A stretch of DNA of 64,000 bases from Phymatolithon calcareum (GCA_977006965.1 OZ345374.1:2536001-2600000), one strand, 5' to 3'; counted from the first letter of the stretch, positions 33,931-45,249 are shown. Notes: generated by a model from the sequence alone, not told the origin. Numbers and translations: made by a program.

Positions 33931-34167
33931 GAATAGACGGAACAGATGACGTAGGAAATGCAAAACATACTGGCAGCCTCAAATAATATGGAATGCAATG
34001 ACACCCCAAGAAGACTAGTGTGAATAATTCATATTTCTCGACAACAAGCTCGATGTTGACCTTCATTGATTCCAAAATAGACACATGATTGTACTGGAGA
34101 GTCATAAAATGGATTGCCCAGCACTGGCCGTTAGTACGCATCACTCGAATCGGAAGATCATGACCGA

Positions 34168-34433
34168 TTGCTCATTGGACTTCCTTGTGTTCGCCGGCGG
34201 GGGCGATGATTTAGCAGAAGAAGGATTCGCGGTAGGTGTTCGCAGAGGATGAACAATAAATCGCACTGCCTTTCAATTTCATAGCCTTTCGAGCTGCATT
34301 TTCTGCAACGCCACTCTCTTCTTGGCTGCCAGCTTGGCGGACTTTGATATCGTACGCACAGGCTCATTGGACTTCCCGGTGTTTGCCGACAGGGGCGCTG
34401 ATTTAGCAGGAGAAGGATTCGCGGTAGTTGTTC
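34168..34433. repeat. Direct repeat of about 75 bp
   Basis: 34,168-34,245 and 34,359-34,433 share CTCATTGGACTTCC followed by GATTTAGCAG and GAAGGATTCGCGGTAG with scattered differences. The right unit lies within the ORF on - described next, so its Ser/Pro-rich part was copied out of frame to the left. Confidence 0.85.
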
Positions 34434-34764
34434 CATGCACTTTGACTGTAGATGGGTCTTCCTTACTATTTTTCTCCTCTGATGGTGGCAGATCTACAGC
34501 AAAAGCGCATCTGAAAGCAGCCAAAAGAGAAGAGCAATTTTCTTCTGTGGGAAACACAACGAAGAATATGGATCGATCAGCTTCCTTCGTGACCACCGGT
34601 ACAGCACTTCCAAGCCTTGTCACCGCATGTCTATCAGGGCGTCCTTTGACTCTGCCGCATTTGAGAACATCGGCACCAACCTTAAGCGAAAGATAAACTT
34701 CCGCTTTCGTATCTGTGTGCAGGGCATTCAAAAAGGTACAGTTTTTGTCCTTGAACTGTTCCAA
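34279..34764 (-). CDS. Open reading frame of 161 codons, unknown; probable gene fragment
   Basis: The first 90 residues look folded. AEVYLSLKVGADVLKCGRVKG is followed by ADRSIFFVVFPTEENCSSLL and then FRCAFAV, an alternation of strands ending in an amphipathic helix, as in PH-like or GRAM-like domains. A Ser/Pro/Ala-rich linker and a basic tail (KSAKLAAKKR) follow. No family is certain. It is uninterrupted, which is rare here, but the frame just upstream is broken (decayed text from 34,765 to 34,930). It may be the 3' exon of a dead gene or a shortened gene still in use. Confidence 0.35.
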   Translation of the reverse strand: MEQFKDKNCTFLNALHTDTKAEVYLSLKVGADVLKCGRVKGRPDRHAVTRLGSAVPVVTKEADRSIFFVVFPTEENCSSLLAAFRCAFAVDLPPSEEKNSKEDPSTVKVHGTTTANPSPAKSAPLSANTGKSNEPVRTISKSAKLAAKKRVALQKMQLERL

Positions 34765-34930
34765 CTTGTATGCACCATCCTTTTTCTTCAGGGTGTGCTG
34801 ACTACATTAGCAAATATAGCATATATCTCAGCGCGGGTCGACCACGTTGAATTTGCCGATGGACTTATGGACTTGTGCCAGAACGAGGTACGCCATAAAG
34901 CAAAGCACGAAATGATCTTTTAGTTGCCCG

Positions 34931-37900
34931 GACTGACCAGCTGGAAAAAGAATTGAGGCATTCCTGGTCGAAGTATTACCGGAAAGAACTGAAATGTTAT
35001 TTCAAGGCACTTTGAACCTAGATCTGGAATTTTGAGCCTGTTATCTTCGCCAAAAACTGCCTGATTCATTCCAATAATTCTAATTGGATGACTGGAATTC
35101 TTGGGCAAGTCAAATCAGAAAGAGTCAAGTTTATTTTACCTGATTCACGTTTTTAAAAAATGAATCGCCAAATTAAACTGGACTCTTTCATAGAGATAAA
35201 CGTAATTGGTTGAATGGAATTATTCCGAAAGTCAGATCAGAAAGTGTTCAGTTTAATCCTAATTTTCTCGTTTTTAGAGTTGCCTGCTGTACGTGCAGCA
35301 TTTCTCATCTCATACCCCGAGAGCTCTGTGCTTCATGCTCTCCTCTTTTCCCGAGCACGGCTAGTATGCGCTAATCTGGTTCCTTGACAGGATCTGTGTC
35401 CGTTCAATATGAAAGTCAAGGATAATACTTGGAAACCTATTGCGCGTGACGTCTGGTTCATGAAATTTCAGATGATAAAGCAAAGAGAATATGCAACTAG
35501 GAACAACAGTCTTTGTTTTGCCATTATTGCTATCGTTTTCACGGCCATTTAGAATGAGAAATACATGACATCATTGATCCAAACAGATGGGATCTTTCTC
35601 TCGGATGGTTACGATATCAAGAAGGCTGCACATCACTGTGCTGCGACTGAGCGTGAGAATTGTCGTGGTGAACAATACGGCAACAGCTATCTTGTCTGGC
35701 TGTCTCATGGACATGGGAATATGTGTTTCTGTGTTTCTGTGATCAGTACCAGACGCGTTACGTATGATTTGAGGCTGCTGATGCAAATTAAGAAACAGGA
35801 CTAATACGTTAGCATTAGTTAGCATATAGTACCATAAAATCCAGTAGTCATCATTTCCGAAGCTGAAGCGGCAAGGGATTTACACTGGATTGGGAGAAGA
35901 AGGAGGTTTGCTAGAGCAAAACAAGGAAGTCGCTATTCAGAGGCTTTCGAATTTACCTGTCACCTTGGTGAAAGAGCCAAGCTCAATGAAGTACAAGGTC
36001 GGATTTTTTGGTCAAAACTGACATTCTTAACAAGACCAATTTCAATATCGTCGATGCAATTGCAAGCATGTACAGCCCATTAGGGGATGCAGACATGATT
36101 GATTAGTCTACACGAATTAGGTAGATCTTTTCGCCTAGCGTGCTTGGCCGCTTCTAATCCTCAAACGAGACTCGAGTAAAAAGAGCGAACAAGAAAGGCA
36201 AGCATCTAATGAACATCCATTTGCTCAAAACGTAGTGTACTCTTCAGAGAATTGAAATTGAGAATATCATCCGCTCATGACGAGGAAGACGCGAGATCAA
36301 GAGAATCATGGCAGTACAGGCCACCGACTCTAAATATAACGGCTCACTGTGCTTTGTCAGAGCGCCGTGAGCCACCATGCCATGATGGAAGCTCACTGCG
36401 ACTTGAAAGAAAATGCAGGAAGCAACGTACTCGGAAATATCTACCGTAACTACAAAAGCACAGCACCGTAGTTAAATGATATGCGGTGATAAATTTTCGA
36501 AACCTTGAGGCAATAGCAATGGTGGAGCGACTGATCGGAGACCACTTTCTAAACGAACTTTCAAGTTCAAACACTTTAATACTAGCCAATACGCTCCCCA
36601 TTCTTTCAAACTCACGACTCCACGAAGTATCAACAGACGCAAAAGGAGCCGAGACCTTATCCTCTTCTGAGGTAAGAAGTGGCCTCATTATTGGAAGAAA
36701 ACAGCTGTTCCAGCAAAGAAAATCGAAAATATGCGCAATGGTCTTGCACATGCGCAATGATGGAGAGTTTGTCGATAAATAACGTGAGAAGCGCTTTCAA
36801 TTTGTTGCCTGAAAGCGGAGGCTTGGGAGAAGATTATGAAAATCTCTGGAGCTACTTTGCTTTCATTAATAGAGGGTTGGCTCTCTGCAAGTTGAACTTC
36901 TTCACCTTTAATATCCTCACCCGACGACTCAGACGCGTTCGGAACCTTCCGCAGCTGTTAGAGCATGCCGTATAACGCATGCAGTGCTTTTTCGTCGTCA
37001 TTCAATAGTCATTCCGCATAAGCTGGAAGCAGGCAAATTTGGTTGATGACCACGACAGTTTTGTCGAACTTCGATCGTTCCCTGGAGGGATACGGGCGCC
37101 GTTGCAATATATTCTGATGGACAACGCGCCCAAAAGCGGCGCTGAGTAAATTTGGCAGCCTTGCTTGCTGCTGGAATCGAAGCGCGGGGCTGGCGGCGCG
37201 GCGACGATGAGCCCAGACCAGGGGATCTTCCAGAAGTTTAGTGTTCGCTGCTGCCTTTCGAGTGCACGCCATGCTTTGAAAACAGACCTCGAACTGAACC
37301 GAAAGTTAGAGATTGTAGAAAAAGTTTGAATTTCCCAGTGGATTTAACCCTACTTGATCCGATCAGTCAAGATACTCGAAAATGCAAAATTATGCATCAG
37401 AATTGTTGGGGCACTTTTGATTGAGGAATCGTACTCCCCAGCTTTTAATGCATGATAGGTTAGTGCACTCTATGCATCAGAAAACACCCATAAAATAAGA
37501 TTCAGGTTAACAACAAGGTGGAGCACAGCCAATTTGGCGGAAACAAAATTTGTTGCAACCATGCACTATAGAATGAGAGCTGCACTTGGTAGGTATGACG
37601 ATCGGATCTACGTGGAAGCGAAGCCGTCCGGGAAATCCGTGTAATATTTCGCTCCACGGCCAATATTCTCGACCTCGCTGGACATCGATATGGCCATCGC
37701 ATGGAATGGATTTATCATAAAATCATTCCCAAAAACAGTAGCTGCTGTTCTTTTCCTGCAGGAAGAACTTGGTCGACAGTGCCGCGTTCGTCCCACTTCC
37801 CCATTAGTGCGAGCCGGATATCCCGAGAAGTGAAGTCTGCCAGTTGCATTCTGAAACCTGCCATTCTTTCTACGTTTGATTTAATCACGTTTCTGTTCTT

Positions 37901-38046
37901 CACGAAATCTCCCTCGTGAAATCGGATCTGACTTCATTTTCCTCGCCCATTGCATCGCGGCTGGGAAATCGTTTCAGACAAATGTTTTCATTGTTCAATC
38001 GCCGCTGAAACCAGGTCGTGTTATATGCCCGATTGTCTGTCCCGCC
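34931..38046. other. Long unassigned interval
   Basis: About 3.1 kb without a gene I can name. It includes an imperfect inverted pair near 35,117 and 35,170 (AAAGAGTCAAGTTTA-like facing TAAACTGGACTCTTT). Open stretches at 36,344-36,757 (-), 36,486-36,782 (+), 37,009-37,272 (-) and 37,715-37,903 (-) have no recognisable motif. On -, 37,640-37,900 is protein-like (GKWDERGTVDQVL) but unknown. Confidence 0.4.
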
Positions 38047-39760
38047 ATGATCGCCGTCAACACCACGATCACTGAACCAACACAGACCAACAACGTGGTA
38101 AGAGTAAAACTCACGATGTACGACCTCGCCACTGGTCGTGACCCTGACCGAGTGCGCATCGTAGACACTACCCTTCGGGATGGTGAGCAGAGTCCTGGCA
38201 CCAGTCTCATGCCTGATGAAAAAATCGTTATTGCAAAAACGACTCGCGAAGCTTGGCGTCGATATTCTTGAAGCAGGCTTCCCCATCGCAGCGGACGGCT
38301 ATTTTCGAGCAGTCGAAGATATTGCAAAAGTAGTGGGAAACATAGCGAATCCGCCTATTCTTTTTCGTCTTGCGAGGGCATTGGGGAAAGCTATTGCTCG
38401 CTGCTATGAAGCAATAACGCATGCTGCTGTTCCGCGAATTCACACATTTATTGCAACTTCGGATGTCCGTATGGAGTACAAACTGCGGAAATGAAGGGAA
38501 GAAATTTTGGATATTGTCAAAGCCATAGTTTCCTATTGGAAAAGCATGTATGACGATATTGAGTTCTCTGCAGAAGACGCTCTCCGCTCCGATCCCGATT
38601 TTCTCTGTGATGTCTTCTCTACTGCCATTGCTGCAGGCACAACTACAATTGATGTCCCTGATACCGTTGGCTACACCACCCCGGGAGAATTTGGACAACG
38701 GATTCGTCACATTCGTAATAATGTACGTGGCGTTGAGAATGTCATCATTTCCGTGCACGGTCATGACGATCTTGATATGGCCGCAGAAAAATTCTCAGCG
38801 CTATTGAGACTGGAGCTCGTCAGACATTGGTGACAATCAATGGAATTGGCGAACGTGCTGGAAATGCATCTCTGGAGGACTTTTCAGTGGCCCTACACGT
38901 TCAGTTCTACAACCGCAAGCTTGGTCGTACAAATAATCCTGATGCAGCAATAGCCAACATCCACCACAGTGACATTTATCAAACCTCCCGTCCGGTTTCA
39001 ACTCTTATTGGAATGGTTGTACAACTGAACAAGGCTCTTGTGGATGCCAATGTGTTTGCGCATGAGAGCGGAATTCATCAAGACGGAGTGCTAAAGCATT
39101 GCCAAACTTACGAAATTATGGAAGCGAAATTCATCGGACTGTCGGATAACTTGATTGTTCTTGGGAAGCATTCCGCACGACATGCGTTTCGTGCACGTCC
39201 GGTGGAAATGGGATAAGGGGAAGATGTGGATCGAGTATTCCTCAAATTCAAGGAGCTGGGGGACAAGAAAAAGGAAGTTTCTGCATGGTATATCGAGTCT
39301 CTGATTTCGAGCGAGATTTAATTCGTGGAAGAGACAATACATCTGCAACTAATTCAAGTTCGGTGCAGTATCTATTGCATCCCAGCTGCAACTGTAACTC
39401 TGAAAATGGCGGACAGTGAAGCAGAGCAGACTGTGACGGCTACTGGAACGCGTTCTGTGAATGCAGCATTTCAGGCGATTAATGGATACATCGACGATAT
39501 TTCGAACGTGGCACTGATTGAGTATCAAGTGAATTCGGTAACGAAGGGGATTGATGCGCAAGGTGAAGCTCTTTTTCGAGTGACGGATAACATGTCCGGA
39601 CGACGAGCTCCATGAGAGAGCGACCAGAAGGACTCTGCTCGTGGCCAAATTGAGGCGTTGGTCAAATCGTACGCCACTTGCTTTGTTGAGACCTATTTCG
39701 GAGTGGTTTTTTTTATTCCGCTGTACGAGAGAAGTTGTTGTCCATGCGGACGTCCCGAGG
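38047..39760 (+). pseudogene. leuA: 2-Isopropylmalate synthase, near full length but broken
   Basis: The relic starts near ATG 38,047 and shows nearly all signatures of 2-isopropylmalate synthase, which condenses acetyl-CoA with 2-ketoisovalerate in leucine synthesis (plastidial in algae and plants). [15 protein letters not shown] is the catalytic box (38,155). [10 protein letters not shown] follows after a frameshift at about 38,240. Then come [36 protein letters not shown] (family HxHND; here N is D), [14 protein letters not shown] and [11 protein letters not shown]. The C-terminal LeuA regulatory domain that senses leucine follows at 39,340-39,605. Stops at about 38,492, 38,831, 39,214 and 39,319 and frameshifts near 38,240 and 38,800 break it. 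Length (about 570 codons) equals the family norm, so this is a whole-gene copy that decayed in place. Confidence 0.9.
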
Positions 39761-40119
39761 TTTGTCGACAAGTACCGACTTTCCTGGGTCGTGATTCAGA
39801 GCCTTGGCGTAAAAATTACATGACGGAGATAGATATTTTTGGCTGACGGAGGGATCTTAAAATCCTCTCCAATAATACCCACATTCACTTCTGAAGTCAT
39901 AGACCGCATGGCGTGCGACGGAGCGTGGAAGGAAACCCAGAAACAAAGTCTCTATTAAATACTGACTAATTCTACTAGGCATAGTGGCAACGCAACACGC
40001 GCAAGCTCTACAAGAAGTGCAAACTCCAACGGAGGCACAATCGTTATCAAGAGTGAGAATGGCGGACGATTGTACCGTGACCAACAGTTGTCCTACTCCC
40101 AGTGATCGTCCGACGGAGG
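39761..40119. other. Interval between the IPMS relic and duplication copy B
   Basis: Nothing recognisable beyond the fading 3' end of the IPMS relic. Sequence left of 40,323 may belong to the duplicated unit, whose other copy lies outside the window. Confidence 0.4.
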
Positions 40120-40700
40120 AGTTGATAAAGAAAATGGTAAGGGAAGCATACTGAATGCAACAGATGCTATGCCCTTCCCGTGCGTGTCGGCATCTTTGAA
40201 AAAAGAATTCTCTGTGCCACTGTCCAGAACTTTCAGTGTTCCATCAAACAGGCCCATTGCAAAAGATTGGTCGTCAATCGAAACGACGACACACTCAACG
40301 CTGCACGGCTGTAGGAATACTCCAATTTGTATGCCCGTGCTCGCATCTCAAATACTCAATGTACGATCATGAGCGCACGAAAATATATTCTCGCCATCTC
40401 TGTTCACAGCAATGTCCCTCACCCACTTGCTGTGCCCTTCGAGGACACGCAGTGGCGACTCCGATGTATTACATTCCCAGATTGCGATTGAGTTGTCATC
40501 CGACCGAGAGACAATTGTGTGTGAAGCAACAGCAAACGATATGCATTTTACATTGCCAGTGTATCCTTTCAGCCGCTTCAATATGTCATCAATCGATGCA
40601 GCTGCAACTACAACATCACGGCTTGCTCTTGGTGCGAAAAAGTCCACATGGAGCGCAATAAACTGCCAAGCAACACCTTATCGCGGGGATCTCCATGATC
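40120..40700 (-). pseudogene. WD40-repeat protein fragment (copy B)
   Basis: Longer counterpart of 1-381. From right to left: the LAVYCAPCG segment, a frameshift, SRDVVVAAASIDDILKRL, SFAVASHTIVSRSDDNSIAI, LRVLEGHSKWVRDIAVNRDG, then FSCAHDRTLSI. Past 40,347 the frame goes on through a further blade-like segment, FAMGLFDGTLKVLDSG (near 40,240). This gives three to four blades, more than the left copy shows because that one is cut by the window edge. Fused by sequence to the CPOX fragment in the same way as copy A. The parent gene is unknown. An NB-ARC-WD40 architecture is a plausible origin given the neighbour. Confidence 0.72.
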
Positions 40701-41090
40701 TGCGCGCTGGTGATTCCGCAAGCGCTCGCGGCACGACTGCCTCGGGTGGCATCTTTCCATAGACGACAGATACGTTGACGACGGCTTTTTCGAATTTGTT
40801 GCCACCCTGCAAACCATGAGATATTCCGCCACCATCGTTTTCGTGAACCGAGGCATCTTCGCGAAATTTTCACCATCAATCTTCTCGACGGCTTGGCAAA
40901 TACTATCGTGGGCGGCTCGAATCATCCCCTCAAACCGGGTGAGCATGCTTCCGTCCTGTGTAGCTTCGGCATTGCGAATAAAGGTTGACGGCACGTCAAC
41001 CACGGGATTGTGATCGGTCCAGCTGGGCCCGGGTGTAGCAGTCGCGAAGACAGCAGGACTGCTCGCCGGGTGAGTTATCTCTGGGCGCAC
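40701..41090 (-). pseudogene. CPOX: Coproporphyrinogen III oxidase, N-terminal fragment (copy B)
   Basis: Same CPOX start as 382-771. It has the DSICQAVEKIDG block, but a one-base loss near 40,865 shifts the frame. [12 protein letters not shown] therefore appears where copy A reads FREDAWVHEND, and the glycine-rich block is readable only in the other frame. Because copy A is open across this point, the frameshift arose after the duplication. The break to the WD40 segment falls at the same place as in copy A, so the chimera predates the duplication. Confidence 0.85.
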
Positions 41091-41494
41091 GTGACACGAA
41101 GTAACGTCTCAAAACGATGTTTCATTCAGCAGTTTGGACGGGGTGCCCTGTACAAAGCCTGCCGTCATCGCAATGCTTCTTGGCAACGCCCTCAAGCACC
41201 GATGGATATTTCTCCGACTGTGATGAAGAGATCAGAGAGTTTTGAAGCAAATTCGCGAGATTGGAATGGGATTACAACTTTTTGTCAAACAATGTTCGTA
41301 GTGTATGTATGGCGTATGTACAGAGCATACATCAACATCACGATTCTCCGCAATATTATGCACAGTATCAAGAATAGTCGCAGCTGCGAATACAAGAAAA
41401 AAATAATAGTAAAAGGACTTTGTCCTTGTTGGTATCATAAATAGTGTATCATAATTGATGTATCATAGATGTGTAGTCTGTTGACCTGTACATC

Positions 41495-43662
41495 GTGTGA
41501 TTCAAGACGATACTGTGCTCTTCTCTTGGACACAAGCCATCTCTACCGACACCACCGCTTCCGTGGAACCAGCTCCAGTCTACCGTGTAGGCAACGTCGA
41601 CAAGGAAGCCGTCGGAGCCCTAGCCTCCGTAATTGGCAACATCGTGAAAGCGCGCTATGTTCTTAACAGTGGGAAGAACCGAATTGTCATCGTCCGGGAT
41701 GCCCCTGAAACTTTCCAGAGCTTAAACGAGGAAATCAATCGATTGAAGCAGCATATGAAGGAGGTTCAGAAACATCTTTTATCGTCACGAACGACCATCT
41801 CCACTAGGGTGTGTACTCTCTTTGACGAATCATTGACGTCCGTAACATTCCCACGCACTGCAGGTCAATGTTTGGCGCGCTCGAGAACAAGGTCAAGTCT
41901 GTGCTTTGTCGAACAGTCCGCGCCAATCACATATGCAGCACAATGAATGGCTTACTCCTTGAAATGGAAAGCGCCTCGAGCAAGCTGCTCATTTTGATTT
42001 CAACGCGCACCACTGGTCAGAACATTCGACAACAACATGATGTTATGTTACTGAACATTCTAGAGCTGGCCGGCTTGGGTTTCTGACTTTCAAGAGAGTC
42101 CTCTAGCTGCGTAATCACGTCACCGCGCTCGACAACATGGGAATGACCAATAATGAGAAAGAAGTGTATCGCGTGGGAGCAAGTGCACCGGGACTTCCCC
42201 CAGGCACAACCCTTAACTTTGATGTAAAGGATGTGCATGGCAAGCCCAGTACTCCCGAAGGAATCTTGAAGGAATCCATTTTATCACCGGACTCTTCGTT
42301 CTCAGCGACTGCGGCGACTGGAGTGAGGACGGGGGGGTTATTTCATCTGCGCAAGATGTCCTCGGCATGGCCGGAGTTGGGAAGAAAATTGCATTGCAGG
42401 GACTTGCGTTTAATGACGACATTTGCAAACGTTTTCTGGACGGAGTTCAATATATGGCTCTCGGTCAGAAAGCATTATTCCACACGGCAAGAGGAGAAGT
42501 CGCAAAAATATTGCGTCTTACAGGGCCATCGGCCTCTGTGTCTGAGGTGGAGCAGTCTGAGTTGCTCAGGGAAGTTATTGATTACGCGGTCGCGTGATTC
42601 TATGGGAAAATGTAACTTGTTTTCTTGTGGACGACCTCTGGCCTACGGACGAGAACAAAACAGGGTTCTTGAGTGATATTAGCCGGCTGTTGAAGAGCTT
42701 CCCGGACAGCCGGATGGCAACAACGACTAGGAGTGCACACATAGCACACTCTGCAGGGCGCCGTGTCAACTTTTCACCAAGAGATGCATTGGGAAACGTG
42801 TCTGTGAGCATGTTCATGACGTGCGCGAGAATTCACAGGCGACGTGAAAAACAGTACTCTGATGATCCTAAAGACTTGCGCCGGGTTGCAGATAGCGTTG
42901 GCAGTTGCAGGAAGCGCAGTTGGTTTCCTCGTACGAGAACATAGTGCTTTCGAATGTGCATGTGGGAAGTATGCGTCACAGCTGGAGGAATGGAGCATTG
43001 AACTTGGCGAAGGGCAAGGCCCAGGAGGTGGAATCTTGTATGCAGGAATCTTCTTGACCCTGAACATGTTGGAAGCTGACTTCGTGACGCGGAAGGCAAG
43101 TAATTCTTTGGGCACGGACCAATCGATCGCTGATCTGTACACAAGTGTGTTCGTTCTGCCAAACCAGGCTTGCGTGCCGATTTACATCTTGAGCCGCATG
43201 CGGAAAGTCGGCAAATCTTTTGCTTTGGCTGTTGCACGCCTTTTCAATGAGTTGAGTCTTTGTCAGCCTACCTTTCGGGAAGATGCAGAAGGGCGGAGGG
43301 AAGAACCTGGGTCATGCTTCATAATCTACAGTTGGACTTTTGTAGACGACATGCCGAGACCACGAAGACAAGCTCTGCTTGGCACATATATCTTCTGAAC
43401 AGATATTTGGCTCGGTAATCGAGCACATCTGAAAATTCATTGATTGCACATCAAGGTGAGTCATTTGAGCGAACGTTGTGGGCGCGGAAACCGAGAGCAT
43501 GGTGGGTCCGTTGGAGAGGACGGGTATAACTTTCCAGATACCTTTTGTCTGTAGATTTGATGATGGAGCTTTGCGCTCTTCTGTTGGATGCTCGTTGGAC
43601 GCACGCATGCACGTTATGAGATCGGTGGGATATTGGCACTGATGTCGGAATTTGATTGTTCG
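41495..43662 (+). pseudogene. NB-ARC/STAND-type NTPase relic (copy B)
   Basis: Counterpart of 1,180-3,330. The N-terminal domain is intact for longer here (41,497-41,946), with no 17-bp deletion, and reads ALASVIGNIVKARYVLN and a heptad-like LNEEINRLKQHMKEVQKHLL. The P-loop is GMAGVGKKIALQG near 42,368, again with GKK. A new TGA at about 42,595 replaces the Trp codon kept in copy A (WFYGK). Walker B LVDDLWPTD follows at 42,625. CAGLQIAL occupies the GLPLA position (Pro lost). The winged-helix-like part runs to 43,662, where similarity with copy A ends. Frameshifts near 42,340 and 43,300 also differ from copy A. Both copies were therefore already, or soon became, non-functional. Confidence 0.74.
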
Positions 43663-43837
43663 TGGATGCTTGGGGACGAATTTATTCCACAAAGAGTCAG
43701 GCAGAGCTTCGAATTTCTTTGGAAAGCGATACGAGTTTCTGTTCCAAGTGTGCGGACAGCTGTTTAACGTAAGGACGGAGAACGCATTTGTAGTCGCGTA
43801 CTTGAAAAGAGTGGAATAGAACACACAAAAGCCCTAG

Positions 43838-44085
43838 TTGAAACCCATGAAATCGTTTTTCCCAGATCCTCGCAGCGCGCAGATCATGGAGATCCCGGTG
43901 GGAGGGTGTTGGTTGGCGGTTGATTGCGCTCCATGTGGACCTCTTTTCTCACCAAGAGCAGGCCGTGATGTTATTGTTGCAGATGCATCGACGGGTGACA
44001 TATTGGAGCGGCTGGAAGGATACACTGGCAATGTAACATGCGTATCGTTTGCTGCTCGATTTCTAGAAACAGTAAGTCGCCACTA
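43838..44085 (+). pseudogene. Third WD40 fragment, copy-B-specific
   Basis: On + the stretch reads QIMEIPVGGCWLAVDCAPCG, then a shift-free join to SPRAGRDVIVADASTGDILE and LEGYTGNVTCVSFAA. This is the same gene as the - strand fragments at 1-381 and 40,120-40,700, but uninterrupted across the place where both of those carry a frameshift. It lies 3' of the NB-ARC relic in the same orientation. That supports, without proving, that NB-ARC and WD40 parts once formed one gene. It breaks off at about 44,085. Confidence 0.68.
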
Positions 44086-44106
44086 CCCATCAAGCACGTT
44101 AGTAGA

Positions 44107-44440
44107 TTAGATTAATTTCAAGAAAACAGCATACACAAAATGGACTAACACGACTACTATAGAGCAGCCGCTTCCTTTTCTGCCTTTCTCGCTCGTTTTC
44201 CAAATACAAAGAAACGCCAAAGTAATACTGTACACAACATAGATTAACAAAAACTTCATACACAACGTTGCACATCCTTGTTTCGAGAACATCGTCGGCA
44301 CAACCATTTGTAATCCCCTCAGGTATGCCCCGGTACTATTCATTGGAAAATATCCCTTCGTGCGAGTCGGGTACGTATAATAGATCGGCACAAATGAAAG
44401 CACGGCAGATCCAAAGAAAAGCACGCACGTGACCGGCGTT
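44107..44440 (-). pseudogene. Membrane-protein-like segment fused in frame to the BRF1 relic
   Basis: The 189-codon frame that contains the BRF1 cyclin fold continues without a stop into about 110 residues. These hold at least two hydrophobic segments, CVLFFGSAVLSFVPIYYTY and FLLIYVVYSITLAFLCI, with YFPMNSTGAYLRGLQMVVP between them. BRF1 proteins have no such part, so this is another gene's end joined in frame. I do not recognise the membrane protein. Confidence 0.45.
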
Positions 44441-44945
44441 GACGGTCGCAGGTAATGTACGTAGAACAGGAATTTTAGAAATTCATGTTCCAGAACGTAA
44501 ACGTTTGGCTCGATCACATCCGCAAAATCAATCAGCACGTGTGGTGTCTTGTCTTTTCGGCATACAACATAAAGGCAGGCGCAACACACATTTCTCATGC
44601 GTCTCCCCTTGTGGAAGTTTTGTTCCACGACTAGACGAAAGAGCCTGCTCGCAGCTTCAACCGCTCGCTGACTCATTTTTATCGTCTATGCAAGGTCTTA
44701 AATCCGTCGCCAACCATTGTCCGTCGTAATTTGCGTCTCTTCGTGGGCGAAACCTGCCAACGCACCGCCGTATCTGTTCGGCTTTCCGTCTGCATTTACA
44801 TGTTGGCTAATTGCTGATGAACGGCCGCGGGCGTCTTCCTGGAAACCAAATTCAGCGACAACCACAGAATCTTGAAGCAATCAACGCAAGCAGCGTCCCC
44901 GATCCTCCGCAGGTCGGGGCACTTAGATGTCCCGGCAGACGACAT
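44440..44945 (-). pseudogene. BRF1: TFIIIB subunit BRF1, N-terminal fragment
   Basis: From right to left: a zinc-ribbon remnant (SKCPDLRRIGDAACVDCF), a frameshift near 44,880, and VVVAEFGFQEDARGRSS. Then comes ALAGFAHEETQITTDNGWRRI, two stops (44,676-44,700), and the first cyclin repeat. That repeat reads RAVEAASRLFRLVVEQNF, GRRMRNVCCACLYVVCRKDK, TPHVLIDFADVI and NVYVLEHEFLKF. The TPHxLIDFxDVLxxNVYxLGxxFL motif is specific to BRF1, the TFIIB-like subunit that positions RNA polymerase III at tRNA and 5S genes. The second cyclin repeat is missing; the frame instead enters an unrelated membrane-like segment. It sits in the part of copy B with no counterpart in copy A. Confidence 0.84.
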
Positions 44946-45249
44946 TGAGGCGAGATTTGTTGAACACTTCGTTCGGCCCCAGTGAACGGAATGTCGTACC
45001 CGAGAAAAAAATGTCAATTACAGACAGTTCCCACGCTATTAATTGAGAATATTACAGAGGAGGCCACATTTGAGGAAAATATGATACCGTTCTTGACCTG
45101 AGCTGTTTTCTTGTCGATGCTCATGTACAATATCTTTCCCTCGCTCATCAATTCGAAAAGGTATTTTAAAAGCCACACCAGCAACTTCACAGCGAAACGG
45201 GAGTCTTGAACCGCAAACACCTCGACATGAAGTCTAAATCTACGGAGCT

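Noticed and set aside
37009-37272. Histone H3-like start MACTRKAAANTK on -
   Set aside because: Only the first few residues resemble H3; no histone fold follows.
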